The notes beneath the pieces were generated by a model. That model was not told the origin of the DNA. It saw nothing but the letters and a program-made list of their open reading frames with translations, and did no database searches. Shown piece by piece: positions 8,617 through 21,324 of a stretch of 64,000 nt of DNA. Numbering within the stretch: the first letter of the stretch is position 1; each line of letters begins with the position of its first letter. The stretch comes from Streptomyces roseolus (GTDB lineage: Bacteria > Actinomycetota > Actinomycetes > Streptomycetales > Streptomycetaceae): the NCBI RefSeq assembly GCF_014649855.1, contig NZ_BMTV01000002.1, positions 329,422 through 393,421 on the forward strand, written 5' to 3'. Both the position numbers and the translations under genes were made by a program.

Positions 8617-8679
8617 TTCGCGGAGGGCCAACGTCGTCCCTCGGCATCTGCATATGCCACGACGACGACGGGAGAGCCG

Positions 8680-13246
<4,567 letters not shown>

Positions 13247-13254
<8 letters not shown>

Positions 13255-14707
13255 CCCGAAGGGCTTTCTCACCACCGGCCGCGAGGTCGCCGAGACCCGC
13301 CCGGTCGCGGAGCGCGTCCGCGACTGGAACGAGGTCTACGTCCCCGGCTCCCTGCTGCCGATCATCAGCAAGCAGGCCGGCCGCTGCATGGACTGCGGCA
13401 TCCCGTTCTGCCACAACGGCTGCCCGCTCGGGAACCTGATCCCCGAGTGGAACGACTACGCCTACCGCGAGGACTGGTCGGCGGCGTCCGAGCGCCTCCA
13501 CGCCACCAACAACTTCCCTGAGTTCACCGGCCGCCTGTGCCCGGCTCCGTGCGAGTCGGCGTGCGTGCTCGGCATCAACCAGCCGGCCGTCACCATCAAG
13601 AACGTCGAAGTCTCCATCATCGACAAGGCGTGGGACGCGAACGACGTCATCCCGCAGGTGCCCGAGCGGCTCTCCGGCAAGACCGTCGCCGTCATCGGCT
13701 CCGGCCCGGCCGGTCTCGCCGCCGCCCAGCAGCTGACCCGGGCCGGCCACACCGTGGTCGTGTACGAGCGCGCCGACCGCATCGGCGGCCTGCTGCGCTA
13801 CGGCATCCCCGAGTTCAAGATGGAGAAGCGGCACATCAACCGCCGCATCGAGCAGATGCGCGCGGAGGGCACCAAGTTCCGCACCGGCGTCGAGGTCGGC
13901 CGCGACATCACCGCCACCGACCTGCGCAAGCGGTTCGACGCGGTCGTGGTCGCCGCCGGCGCCACCACCGCCCGCGACCTGCCCGTCCCGGGCCGCGAGC
14001 TCAAGGGCATCCACCAGGCGATGGAGTACCTGCCGCTCGCCAACAAGGTGGTCGAGGGCGACTTCGTGACCTCGCCGATCACCGCCGAGGGCAAGCACGT
14101 CGTCGTCATCGGCGGCGGCGACACCGGCGCCGACTGCGTCGGCACCGCCCACCGCCAGGGCGCGGCCTCCGTCACCCAGCTGGAGATCATGCCGAAGCCG
14201 GGCGAGGAGCGCGGCGCCCACCAGCCCTGGCCGACCTTCCCCATGCTGTACAAGGTCACCTCGGCGCACGAGGAGGGCGGCGAGCGGGTCTACTCCGTCT
14301 CCACCACCCACTTCGAGGGCGACGAGGACGGCAACGTCCAGTTCCTGCACCTCGTCGAGGTCGAGTTCGTCGACGGCAAGCTGACCCAGAAGCCGGGCAC
14401 CGAGCGGAAGATCCCCGCCCAGCTGGTCACCCTCGCCATGGGCTTCACCGGCACCGACGTCGCCAACGGCCTGGTCTCGCAGTTCGGCGTGGAGCTCGAC
14501 GAGCGGGGCAACATCGCCCGCGACGCGGACTTCGCCACCAACGTCGACGGCGTGTACGTCGCCGGCGACGCCGGCCGCGGCCAGTCGCTGATCGTGTGGG
14601 CCATCGCGGAGGGCCGCTCGGCCGCCCGCGGCGTGGACCGCTACCTCACCGGTGCCAGCTCCCTGCCGGCCCCGATCCGCCCGACGGACCGGTCCCTGCT
14701 GGTCTGA
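13247..14707 (+). CDS. gltD: Glutamate synthase (NADPH), small subunit
   Basis: 486 residues. It passes electrons from NADPH through FAD and two 4Fe-4S clusters to the large subunit. The N-terminal cysteines C47, C50, C55 and C59 ([15 protein letters not shown]) and a second Cys set near residues 95-105 ([13 protein letters not shown]) bind the clusters. The FAD site [13 protein letters not shown] is near residue 150, the NADPH site [12 protein letters not shown] near 288, and [12 protein letters not shown] near the C-terminus. It begins inside the last codons of gltB in another frame, so the subunits are made in step. Confidence 0.98.
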
Positions 14708-14747
14708 CCGGCCCCCGAACGTCCCGTACAACGGCGTACGGAACCGA

Positions 14748-14794
14748 ACGACGCCCGTCCCGTCCCCGACCAAGGACCCGGGGGCGGGCGTCGT
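14748..14794 (+). terminator. Terminator after gltBD
   Basis: ACGACGCCCG at 14748-14757 pairs exactly with CGGGCGTCGT at 14785-14794; the inner part can extend with mismatches. No U-tract, as is common in Streptomyces. Confidence 0.65.
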
Positions 14795-14913
14795 GGTGTT
14801 CCCGGCCCTCCCGGGATGCCGCCTTCGTACCGCGCCCCGCCGCCGCGCCGGCCCGCCCCCGCTTCCCCCGCCCGCCCCGAACGGTCATGATGCCCGGAGG
14901 GAAAGGGGTGCTC

Positions 14914-15633
14914 ATGGCATTGAGTCTGCGGAAGGTCGAGGAGGAGGCGCCCGCGCTGGTCAGCCTCTACAAGACGGCCGGGGAGTCGCTGCGCCGGCAC
15001 GGCGTCGAGGGGCAGCGCGTCGCCGTCTACCTGGTGGTCGACTACTCCGGCTCGATGAGGCCGTACTACCGGGACGGCAGCGTCCAGGCCCTCGCCGACC
15101 GGGTCCTCGGGCTCTCCGCCCACCTCGACGACGACGGGCGGGTGCCGGTCGTCTTCTTCTCCACCGACGTCGACGCCGAGACCGAGATCCGCCTCGACGA
15201 CCACCGGGGCCGGGTGGACCGGATCGTCGCCGGCCTCGGCCACATGGGCAAGACCAGCTACCACCTCGCCATGGACGCGGTCATCGACCACTACCTCGAC
15301 AGCGGCGCCACCGCGCCCGCCCTCGTCGTCTTCCAGACCGACGGCGGCCCTGTCAACCGGCTGGCCGCCGAACGGTACGTCTGCAAGGCGGCCCGACTGC
15401 CGCTCTTCTGGCAGTTCGTCGGCTTCGGCGACCCTGCCAGCAAGCAGTTCGACTTCCTGCGCCGGCTCGACGAACTCGCCGTCCCCGAGCGCCGGTGCGT
15501 CGACAACGTCGGCTTCTTCCACGCCGGGAAGGACCCCGGCCGGGTCCCCGACGCGGAGCTGTACGACCGGCTGGTCGCCGAGTTCCCCCGCTGGCTCACC
15601 GCCGCCCGCGCCCGGGGCATCGTCGGGTCATGA
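14914..15633 (+). CDS. VWA domain protein (TerF/ORF176 type)
   Basis: 239 residues, no signal peptide. Nearly all of it is a von Willebrand A domain with the MIDAS metal site DYSGSM (D43, S45, S47), a mid-domain Thr in GKTSYHL, and FQTDGGP as the third loop. The closest family known to me is the VWA unit found alone or in TerF-like tellurite/stress proteins. It probably binds a protein partner through Mg2+, but no ter genes are nearby and the role is unknown. I chose ATG 14914 because AAAGGGG is five bases upstream; ATGs at 14887 and 14890 have no such site. The stop codon overlaps that of the convergent reductase gene in a shared TCATGA. Confidence 0.88.
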   Translation: MALSLRKVEEEAPALVSLYKTAGESLRRHGVEGQRVAVYLVVDYSGSMRPYYRDGSVQALADRVLGLSAHLDDDGRVPVVFFSTDVDAETEIRLDDHRGRVDRIVAGLGHMGKTSYHLAMDAVIDHYLDSGATAPALVVFQTDGGPVNRLAAERYVCKAARLPLFWQFVGFGDPASKQFDFLRRLDELAVPERRCVDNVGFFHAGKDPGRVPDAELYDRLVAEFPRWLTAARARGIVGS

Positions 15634-16536
15634 CGCCGACGCGGCCGACAGCCGGGCGAACTGCCCGTCCGTGAGCCGTACGTCCAGCGCGCCCAGGTTC
15701 TCCCTCAGGTGGTGCTCGGAGGAGGTGCCGGGGATCGGCAGGACGTGCGGCGCCCGGTGCAGCAGCCAGGCCAGCGCCGTCTGCGACGGGGTGGCCCCGA
15801 CCTCGCGGGCCACGTCCGCGACCGGGCCGCCCGGCCCCGCGTGCCCGCCCATCGCGATCGGGAAGAAGGGCACGAACGCGGTCCCGCGCCCCGCGGTGTG
15901 CTCCAGGACCGCCTCGTGGTCGCGGGCCTCCAGGTTGTACAGGTTCTGCACCGCCGCGACCGGCGCCACCGACTCCGCCTCCGTCAGCTGCGCCACCGTC
16001 ACCTCGGACAGGCCGATGTGCCGGACCTTCCCCTCCTCCTGGAGCCGCCGCAGGGCCCCGACCTGCTCGGCCACCGGCACGTTCCCGTCCAGCCGGTGCA
16101 GGTACAGCAGGTCGATCCGCTCGGTACGGAGCCGGCGCAGGCTCAGCTCGGCCTGCTGGCGCAGGTAGGCGGGGTGGCCGAGCGGCACCCACTCGGTGGG
16201 GGAGGGCCGCACCACGCCCACCTTGGTCGCGACGGCGATCTCGTCCCCGTACGGGGCGAGCGCCTCGGCGAGCAGCTCCTCGCCGGCGCCCAGGGCGTAC
16301 GCGTCCGCCGTGTCGAAGAGCGTCACCCCCGCGTCGGCGGCCGTCCGCAGCAGCCGGACCGCCGCCGCCCGGTCGGCCGGCGCCGTCCAGATCCGCGCCT
16401 CGGGGCCGGTGGGGTCGCCCGGGCCGTCGGCGAGCCGCATGGTGCCGTAGCCGATGCGGCGGACGGGGAGATCGCCGCCGAGGAGGAAGGAGTCGGAGAG
16501 GATGGAGGCGTTCGCGTCGTTCGTGTTCGTCGTCAT
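15628..16536 (-). CDS. Aldo/keto reductase
   Basis: 302 residues, a TIM-barrel NADPH-dependent oxidoreductase. The expected tetrad is visible: Asp in DTADAYALG, Tyr of the same loop, Lys in ATKVGVV, and His in LLYLHRLDG. The C-terminal segment IPGTSSEHHLRENLGAL binds the 2'-phosphate of NADP. It is most like the bacterial oxidoreductases related to YdbC and is cytoplasmic. The promoter has a dyad between its -35 and -10 boxes, and the divergent neighbour is a MerR regulator, so the reductase is probably its target. The start has no ribosome site and lies 7 bases after a -10 box (leaderless). The natural substrate is unknown. Confidence 0.93.
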   Translation of the reverse strand: MTTNTNDANASILSDSFLLGGDLPVRRIGYGTMRLADGPGDPTGPEARIWTAPADRAAAVRLLRTAADAGVTLFDTADAYALGAGEELLAEALAPYGDEIAVATKVGVVRPSPTEWVPLGHPAYLRQQAELSLRRLRTERIDLLYLHRLDGNVPVAEQVGALRRLQEEGKVRHIGLSEVTVAQLTEAESVAPVAAVQNLYNLEARDHEAVLEHTAGRGTAFVPFFPIAMGGHAGPGGPVADVAREVGATPSQTALAWLLHRAPHVLPIPGTSSEHHLRENLGALDVRLTDGQFARLSAASAS

Positions 16537-16543
16537 GGGGGAG

Positions 16544-16575
16544 ACGCTAGGAGCTCACACGGATGTGAGATTCAA
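16544..16575 (-). promoter_or_regulatory. MerR-type promoter/operator of the aldo/keto reductase gene
   Basis: On the minus strand TTGAAT (16570-16575) and TAGCGT (16544-16549) are separated by 20 bases, longer than the usual 17. The spacer contains the perfect dyad CTCACA-n4-TGTGAG (16554-16569). An overlong spacer with a dyad is the hallmark of promoters untwisted by MerR-family activators. The -10 box is 7 bases from the ATG, so the mRNA is probably leaderless. Confidence 0.7.
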
Positions 16576-16605
16576 GCTCCGGCCAGGCGATGTGAGGGGG
16601 GTCAC

Positions 16606-16974
16606 ATGAAGATCGGTGAGCTGTCGAAGGAGACCGGCGTCGCCGTCCGGCTGCTGCGCTACTACGAGGAGCAGGGCCTGCTCGTCCCGGACCGCACCCC
16701 GGGCGGCCAGCGCCGCTACGGCCCCGACGCCCCGGCCGTCGTCCGCCGCATCCGCGCCCTCCTCGGCGCCGGCCTCCCCACCCGGGTCATCGCCGAGGTC
16801 CTGGACTGCGTCTGCGGCAGCGAGGCGGAGATCGAGCCCTGCCTCAGCCCCCTCCTGGTCGCCCGGCTCGACGCGATCGACGCGCGGATCCACGACCTCC
16901 AGGACGCCCGCTCCTCGCTGGCGGCCCTGGTCGCCGCCGCCGAGGGCAAGTCCCTCGCGGACGCGGCCGGGTGA
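16606..16974 (+). CDS. MerR family transcriptional regulator
   Basis: 122 residues. The winged helix-turn-helix is at the N-terminus (MKIGELSKETGVAVRLLRYYEEQGLL), followed by the second HTH strand and a dimerisation helix. Three cysteines, C68, C70 and C79, lie at the start of the coiled coil, where metal- or redox-sensing MerR proteins place theirs. The spacing (CVC, then eight residues, then C) does not exactly match SoxR or MerR, so the signal is unknown. It is divergent from the aldo/keto reductase with 69 bases between, containing the operator. The ATG is preceded by GAGGGGGG. Confidence 0.92.
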   Translation: MKIGELSKETGVAVRLLRYYEEQGLLVPDRTPGGQRRYGPDAPAVVRRIRALLGAGLPTRVIAEVLDCVCGSEAEIEPCLSPLLVARLDAIDARIHDLQDARSSLAALVAAAEGKSLADAAG

Positions 16975-17028
16975 CGAGCCGTCGAAATCCCCTCGCCGTC
17001 GCTCGGCCCGCCGGGGAATCATGGCGCC

Positions 17029-17406
17029 ATGAGCTCTCTCGTACGCCACGTGACCATCGACTGCGCCGACGCCTACGCCCTCGCCACGTTCTGGGCGGAG
17101 GTCCTGGACGGCACGCTCGCCGACGACGACCACCCCGGTGATCCCGAGGCCCTGGTGGAGTCGGCGGGCGCGAGCCTGCTCTTCATCCGGGTGCCCGAGG
17201 GCAAGACGGTGAAGAACCGCGTCCACCTCGACCTCCAGCCGCAGGACCGCAGCCGGGACGAGGAGGTCGAGCGGCTGCTCGCCCTCGGCGCGAAGCTGGT
17301 CGGCGACCACCGGAAGCCGGACGGCACCGGCTGGGCGACGATGGCCGACCCGGAGGGCAACGAGTTCTGCGTGGAGCGCAGCAAGGCGGAGCGCGCGGGC
17401 GCCTGA
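17029..17406 (+). CDS. VOC (glyoxalase/bleomycin resistance fold) protein
   Basis: 125 residues forming one vicinal-oxygen-chelate module: VRHVTIDCADAYALATFWAEVL at the N-terminus and the closing strand MADPEGNEFCVER. The typical His/Glu metal ligands can be partly assigned (H8, H75, E117), but the substrate cannot. A -10-like AATCAT ends six bases before the ATG, and the start lies in the palindrome TCATGGCGCCATGA, so the mRNA may be leaderless. It is a single gene between merR and the oxidase-fold gene. Confidence 0.88.
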   Translation: MSSLVRHVTIDCADAYALATFWAEVLDGTLADDDHPGDPEALVESAGASLLFIRVPEGKTVKNRVHLDLQPQDRSRDEEVERLLALGAKLVGDHRKPDGTGWATMADPEGNEFCVERSKAERAGA

Positions 17407-17435
17407 GGCGGCGGGGGCGAGCGGCCGCGGAGCCC

Positions 17436-17453
17436 GGGACCACCGGTGGTCCC
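17436..17453. terminator. Perfect 18-base palindrome after the VOC gene
   Basis: GGGACCACC followed directly by GGTGGTCCC, 30 bases after the stop. It can act as a terminator hairpin with a strained loop or as an operator for the next gene. Confidence 0.4.
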
Positions 17454-17537
17454 GTATTCCGGCGGTCCGGGAATTCCCCGTTCCTTCCGGAGCAATCCGG
17501 ACCGTAGGTGTCGGGTATCCGGTGTCTGCTGGAGCCC

Positions 17538-18047
17538 ATGACGGACACCGGTACCCCCTGGGCGGCCTTCGAGGCCGCCGAGCCCGCGTTCGCCGCGACC
17601 GTGCGCGAGCGATTCGGGCAGTACACCCACCACGCCCTCGCCACCCTCAGGAAGGACGGCTCGCCGCGGCTCAGCGGCATCGAGGCCGACTTCCGGGGCG
17701 GCGAGCTGTGGCTCGGCATGATGCCGAACTCGCGCAAGGCGCTGGACCTGCGCCGCGACCCGCGCCTCGCGCTGCTCGCCAACCCGGGCGCCGGCACGGA
17801 CATGGGAGGCGGGGACGTCCGCGTCTCCGGACGGGCCGTCGAGGTCACGGACCCGGACGCGCTCGCGCGGTACGCCGCCGAGGCCGGGGCGCCGCTGCCC
17901 TTCCACCTCTTCCGGGTGGAGCCCGCCGAGGTGGTGCGGACCCGGGTGGAGGGCGAGGAGATCCACTTCACCACCTGGCGCCCCGGGCGCCCGCTCCACA
18001 CCCTGCGGCGCGGCAACGACGACGCCCCGCCGCGCGAGGACGGGTGA
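17538..18047 (+). CDS. Pyridoxamine 5'-phosphate oxidase-fold protein
   Basis: 169 residues of the split-barrel FMN-binding fold, covering FAATVRERFGQYTHHALATLR, the strand GSPRLSGIEADF and the stretch ALDLRRDPRLALLANPG that contacts flavin. Relatives include F420- or FMN-dependent reductases and true PNPOx enzymes. No specific signature for either is seen, so only the fold is claimed. The ATG at 17538 follows GGAG; an upstream GTG at 17508 is in frame but has no ribosome site. It is followed after 46 bases by tetR. Confidence 0.85.
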   Translation: MTDTGTPWAAFEAAEPAFAATVRERFGQYTHHALATLRKDGSPRLSGIEADFRGGELWLGMMPNSRKALDLRRDPRLALLANPGAGTDMGGGDVRVSGRAVEVTDPDALARYAAEAGAPLPFHLFRVEPAEVVRTRVEGEEIHFTTWRPGRPLHTLRRGNDDAPPREDG

Positions 18048-18081
18048 GCCCGCCGGCGCGGACCGCCGGGCGCGGACCGAC

Positions 18082-18087
18082 GACAAT
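18082..18087 (+). promoter_or_regulatory. -10 box of tetR
   Basis: GACAAT ends six bases before the GTG start, so transcription would begin at or next to the start codon (leaderless). Confidence 0.5.
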
Positions 18088-18093
18088 GGGCGG

Positions 18094-18711
18094 GTGTCAG
18101 CGACCAAGAAGAAGAACCAGGTGACCGCACCCGCGCCCGAGCGGCGCCGGGAACTCCTCGACACCGCCGCCGAGGTGTTCGCCGCCCAGGGGTACAACGC
18201 CACCACCGTCCGCAAGATCGCGGACGCCGCCGGCATGCTTGCCGGCAGCCTCTACTACCACTTCGACTCCAAGGAGTCGATGCTCGACGAGATCCTCTCC
18301 ACCTTCCTCACCGAGCTGTGGGAGGGGTACGACGCCGTCCTCGCCGCCGGTCTCGGCCCCCGGGAGACCATCGAGGCCCTCGTCACCGAGTCCTTCCGGG
18401 AGATCGACCGGCACCGCGCCGCCGTCGCCATCTACCAGAAGGAGTCCCGCCACCTGATGGACCTGCCCCGCTTCCACCACCTCGCGGACTCGCAGCGCCG
18501 GTTCGAGAAGGCGTGGCTCGGCACCCTGGAGCGGGGCGTGGCGGACGGGGTGTTCCGCGGCGACCTGGACGTCCGGCTCACGTACCGCTTCGTCCGGGAC
18601 ACCGTCTGGGTCGCGGCCTCCTGGTACCGGCCGGGCGGCGGGCACAGCCCCGAGGAGATCGCCCGCCAGTACCTGTCGATGGTCCTCGACGGCATCGCGG
18701 TGGACGGCTGA
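18094..18711 (+). CDS. TetR family regulator, KstR2-like
   Basis: 205 residues from a GTG. The HTH is at about 18-65 (RRELLDTAAEVFAAQGYNAT; SLYYHFDSKESMLDEIL). The ligand domain has the features I recall for KstR2 of mycobacteria: IDRHRAAVAIYQKESRHL in the middle and RFVRDTVWVAASWYRPGG near the end. KstR2 controls breakdown of the sterol C/D rings and senses a CoA ester. No sterol genes are present here, so in this place it may sense another acyl-CoA. No KstR2-type operator was found nearby. The full coding region is also open on the opposite strand in the frame of the neighbouring phosphatase. Confidence 0.88.
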   Translation: MSATKKKNQVTAPAPERRRELLDTAAEVFAAQGYNATTVRKIADAAGMLAGSLYYHFDSKESMLDEILSTFLTELWEGYDAVLAAGLGPRETIEALVTESFREIDRHRAAVAIYQKESRHLMDLPRFHHLADSQRRFEKAWLGTLERGVADGVFRGDLDVRLTYRFVRDTVWVAASWYRPGGGHSPEEIARQYLSMVLDGIAVDG

Positions 18712-19704
18712 CGCCCCTTCGTCCTCGTCGTGTGCGGGCGGGCGCGGCCCCCGCTCGGGCCGCGCCGCGCCCCGCGTCAGCCGGACCAGCCGCTTCCGCA
18801 GCGCCGCGAGGGCGCGCGGGTCGAGGCCCAGGCCGGCCGTCACGTAGCGGTACAGGCCGCCGTAGCCGGCACCGACCTCGGCGAGGGCCGCGTCCAGGTA
18901 CTCCCGGCGGACCTCCTGGAGGGGCACGATCGGCTCCGGGTCCCGCATGAGGCCGTCCTGTCTCAGCCCCTCGCGGACGCGGGCGTCGTGGGCGGCGCGG
19001 AAGGCGTTGGAGGCCAGGTAGTCCTCGGTGGCGAACCGCTCCGGCACGCCGACGAGGCGGAGCAGCAGCCGACTGGCCCAGCCGGTGCGGTCCTTGCCCG
19101 AGGTGCAGTGGTGGAGCGCCGGGCCCGAGCCGGGCGCGGCGAGTTCGCGCAGGGTCCGCCCGAAGGCCGCCCTGTTGGCCGCGTCGGTGACGAAGGTCCG
19201 GTACACGTCCGCCATGAAGACGGCCGCCCGCCCGCCGCCGGGCATCTGCTCCTGCCGCACCGGGTCGCGCGAGCCGATCGCGGCCGTCAGCTGCCCGAAG
19301 AGGCCGTTGTCGGTGACGGGCCGGGAGACCGCGGCCACCCCGGCGGGGAGCCGGTCGGCGCCGTCGTGCCCGACCTCCGTCGGGATCCGGAGGTCGACGG
19401 CGCGGGCGAGTCCGAGGCCGGCGAGGGTGAGCAGGTCGGCGTCGGTGAGCTTCCCGAGGTGGTCGCCCCGGTAGACGAGCCCGTGGCGGACCCGTGCGCC
19501 GTCGCGGGTGGGGCGGCCGCCCAGGTCGCGGACGTTCACCGCGCCCTGGAGCGGGATCCGGCGGATCGGACCGCCGGTCCCGGGGCGGGCGGCGGCCGGA
19601 GGGGCGACCGCGGCCAGGACGGCGGCGCCGGCGGTCCCGGCGGTGCTCGGCAGTGCGCGTCCCGTCGGAGACGGGGTCGACGGAGACGCGGTCGACCTCG
19701 GCAT
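18097..19704 (-). CDS. Tyrosine/serine phosphatase (MptpB-like) with unusual open 3' end
   Basis: The N-terminal 330 or so residues form a complete protein tyrosine/serine phosphatase: a possible signal sequence (residues 1-42, Ala-rich), NVRDLGG, and the P-loop HCTSGKDRTGWAS (Cys-X5-Arg), as in Mycobacterium PtpB/IphP-type enzymes. The conserved part ends near 18780, at RALAALRKRLVRLTRG. No stop follows. The frame continues for about 205 more residues antisense to the whole tetR gene and ends at 18097, giving 535 residues. The added part looks like reverse-strand shadow coding (Gly/Glu/Val-rich), so either the stop was lost or a small frameshift lies near 18.75 kb. AAAGGAAG precedes the ATG by seven bases. 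Confidence 0.75.
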   Translation of the reverse strand: MPRSTASPSTPSPTGRALPSTAGTAGAAVLAAVAPPAAARPGTGGPIRRIPLQGAVNVRDLGGRPTRDGARVRHGLVYRGDHLGKLTDADLLTLAGLGLARAVDLRIPTEVGHDGADRLPAGVAAVSRPVTDNGLFGQLTAAIGSRDPVRQEQMPGGGRAAVFMADVYRTFVTDAANRAAFGRTLRELAAPGSGPALHHCTSGKDRTGWASRLLLRLVGVPERFATEDYLASNAFRAAHDARVREGLRQDGLMRDPEPIVPLQEVRREYLDAALAEVGAGYGGLYRYVTAGLGLDPRALAALRKRLVRLTRGAARPERGPRPPAHDEDEGASAVHRDAVEDHRQVLAGDLLGAVPAARPVPGGRDPDGVPDEAVREPDVQVAAEHPVRHAPLQGAEPRLLEPALRVREVVEAGQVHQVAGLLLVDGDGGAVPVDLPEGLGDEGLDGLPGAETGGEDGVVPLPQLGEEGGEDLVEHRLLGVEVVVEAAGKHAGGVRDLADGGGVVPLGGEHLGGGVEEFPAPLGRGCGHLVLLLGR

Positions 19705-19802
19705 GGCCGACTTCCTTTACACCAAACGTTAGTTAGGTGACATCGGGGGAAGGCAGCAGCCCGACGGGGCGCGCGGGGAGGGTCGTGCCGAGGCTCCGTC
19801 CG

Positions 19803-21272
19803 TCATCGGCGGCGCGGGGCGGTCCACTCCAGCCGGGTCCTGACCCGGACGTCGCGCACGAACTCCAGGGCGGCCAGCGCCGTCTCCCGGGAGGCGCCGT
19901 CCGGGTCGCCGTCCGCCAGGACCGCCGCCAGCGCGTCCACCGCCCGCGGGTCCTGCCGGATGGCGAGCCCGCGGGCCGCCTCCGCCGCCGTCTCCGGATC
20001 GGGGTCGGCGAGCCGCTCCGCCAGCGCCTCCCGTACGAGCGGGGTGTCGTCCGGCAGCTCGGCGAGGGCGAGGACCGCCCAGTCCCGCACCCGCGCGTCG
20101 CCGTCCCGGCTCAGCGCGAGCAGCACCCCGAGCGCCTCCAGGTGCCCGGCCGGCACGAGCCCGGCGAGCGCGCCCGCCACCGCCCGCCGCACCTCGGGGT
20201 CCGGGTGGGCCGCGGCGGCCAGCAGCTCCGGCACGGCCGCCGGGTCCGCGCACGCCCCGAGCGCCGTCACCACCGACAGCACCGGCTCCCGCGCCGGCTC
20301 GGCCGCCTCCACCGCCACCCTCCGCAGCACCGGCACCGCGCTCGCCGCGAACCCCGGCAGGGCGCCCAGGACCCGTGCGCCGAGCGCCCGCCGCAGCGGA
20401 TCGCGGTCGGCGCACCAGGCCGCGGCCGCCACGAAGGTCTCCTCGTCGGCCCGCCCGGCGAGCGCGTCCACCGCCGTCGTCCAGTCGTCCAGCTCCGGGT
20501 CGCCGCAGCGCAGCGCCCGCGCGGCCAGCTCCTCGTGCGGCACCCGCCGTCCCAGCGCCACCTCCAGGAGCGTCGCGACCGCGGCGTGCCCGGTCTGCCG
20601 CTCGTCGCCGCGCCCGGGCCGCCCGTCCTCCCGCAGCAGCTCGACGACCACGGTCACCCCGCCGTCCTCCCGCACCCGCCGCACCACGGCCTCGTACGTC
20701 TCCCCGCCGCCGTTCCCCGCGACGAGCCCGCGCCGCAGCTCGGCCGCCACGTCCACCCCGATCCACCGCCGGGCCTCCCGCAGCGCGTCCTCCGCGCCCC
20801 GCGCCCCGTGGTCGAGCAGCGCCCGTACGCAGGCGGCGGAGCCCCGCCGGGCGGCGGCGGCCAGCGGGTCCAGCCCGTCGGGTCCGGCCCGGTCGGGATC
20901 GGCCCCGGCCGCGAGCAGCTCCCGTACGACCTCCGCCTGTCCGAGCCGCACCGCCCAGGCGAGCGCGGTGAACCCGAACTCCTCCTCCTGATCGGGTACG
21001 GCGCCCGCCGCGAGCAGCGCCCGCACGGTCCCGGCGTGCCCGCCGCAGGCCGCCCCGCAGAGGGGCAGGTCGCCGCCGTCCGGTCCGCTCGTCCGCCCGG
21101 GATCGGCCCCGGCGGCGAGCAGCAGCCGCACGATGCCCGCCTCGTCCGCGACCGCGGCCCGGTACAGCGCGGTCTCCCCGTCGTCGACGGCCTCGGGATC
21201 GGCTCCCGCGCGCAGCGCCCGTACGACCGCGTCCTCGTCCCCGGCGGCGATGCCCTCGAACAGCGTGCTCAT
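19803..21272 (-). CDS. Ankyrin-repeat plus HEAT-repeat protein
   Basis: 489 residues. The N-terminal 160 or so hold four ankyrin repeats (for example GETALYRAAVADEAGIVRLL, then LLAAGADPDRAG). After a linker, the C-terminal half is a set of HEAT/armadillo-like repeats (DPEVRRAVAGALAGLVPAGH; DARVRDWAVLALAELPDD; DPETAAEAARGLA). Both are protein-binding scaffolds and no catalytic motif is seen. No signal peptide. I chose the ATG at 21272 (MSTLFEGIAAG), with AGGG upstream, rather than one 36 bases earlier. It could form an operon with the methyltransferase gene ending 53 bases upstream. Confidence 0.85.
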   Translation of the reverse strand: MSTLFEGIAAGDEDAVVRALRAGADPEAVDDGETALYRAAVADEAGIVRLLLAAGADPGRTSGPDGGDLPLCGAACGGHAGTVRALLAAGAVPDQEEEFGFTALAWAVRLGQAEVVRELLAAGADPDRAGPDGLDPLAAAARRGSAACVRALLDHGARGAEDALREARRWIGVDVAAELRRGLVAGNGGGETYEAVVRRVREDGGVTVVVELLREDGRPGRGDERQTGHAAVATLLEVALGRRVPHEELAARALRCGDPELDDWTTAVDALAGRADEETFVAAAAWCADRDPLRRALGARVLGALPGFAASAVPVLRRVAVEAAEPAREPVLSVVTALGACADPAAVPELLAAAAHPDPEVRRAVAGALAGLVPAGHLEALGVLLALSRDGDARVRDWAVLALAELPDDTPLVREALAERLADPDPETAAEAARGLAIRQDPRAVDALAAVLADGDPDGASRETALAALEFVRDVRVRTRLEWTAPRRR

Positions 21273-21324
21273 GGAACGACCCTGACCCCCCGTCCGCTCC
21301 CGGCGCAAATCCGTCCCGTTCCGG

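Larger units (their letters stand above)
8181..8679. other. Intergenic region upstream of gltB (499 bases)
   Basis: It holds the VIT terminator at its left and the gltB control region at its right. Short open frames here, such as one beginning at 8394, run into gltB in another frame, have no ribosome site and look spurious. The stretch from about 8260 to 8400 is AT-richer than the rest. The only recognisable site is the GlnR-like box at 8601. Confidence 0.6.
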
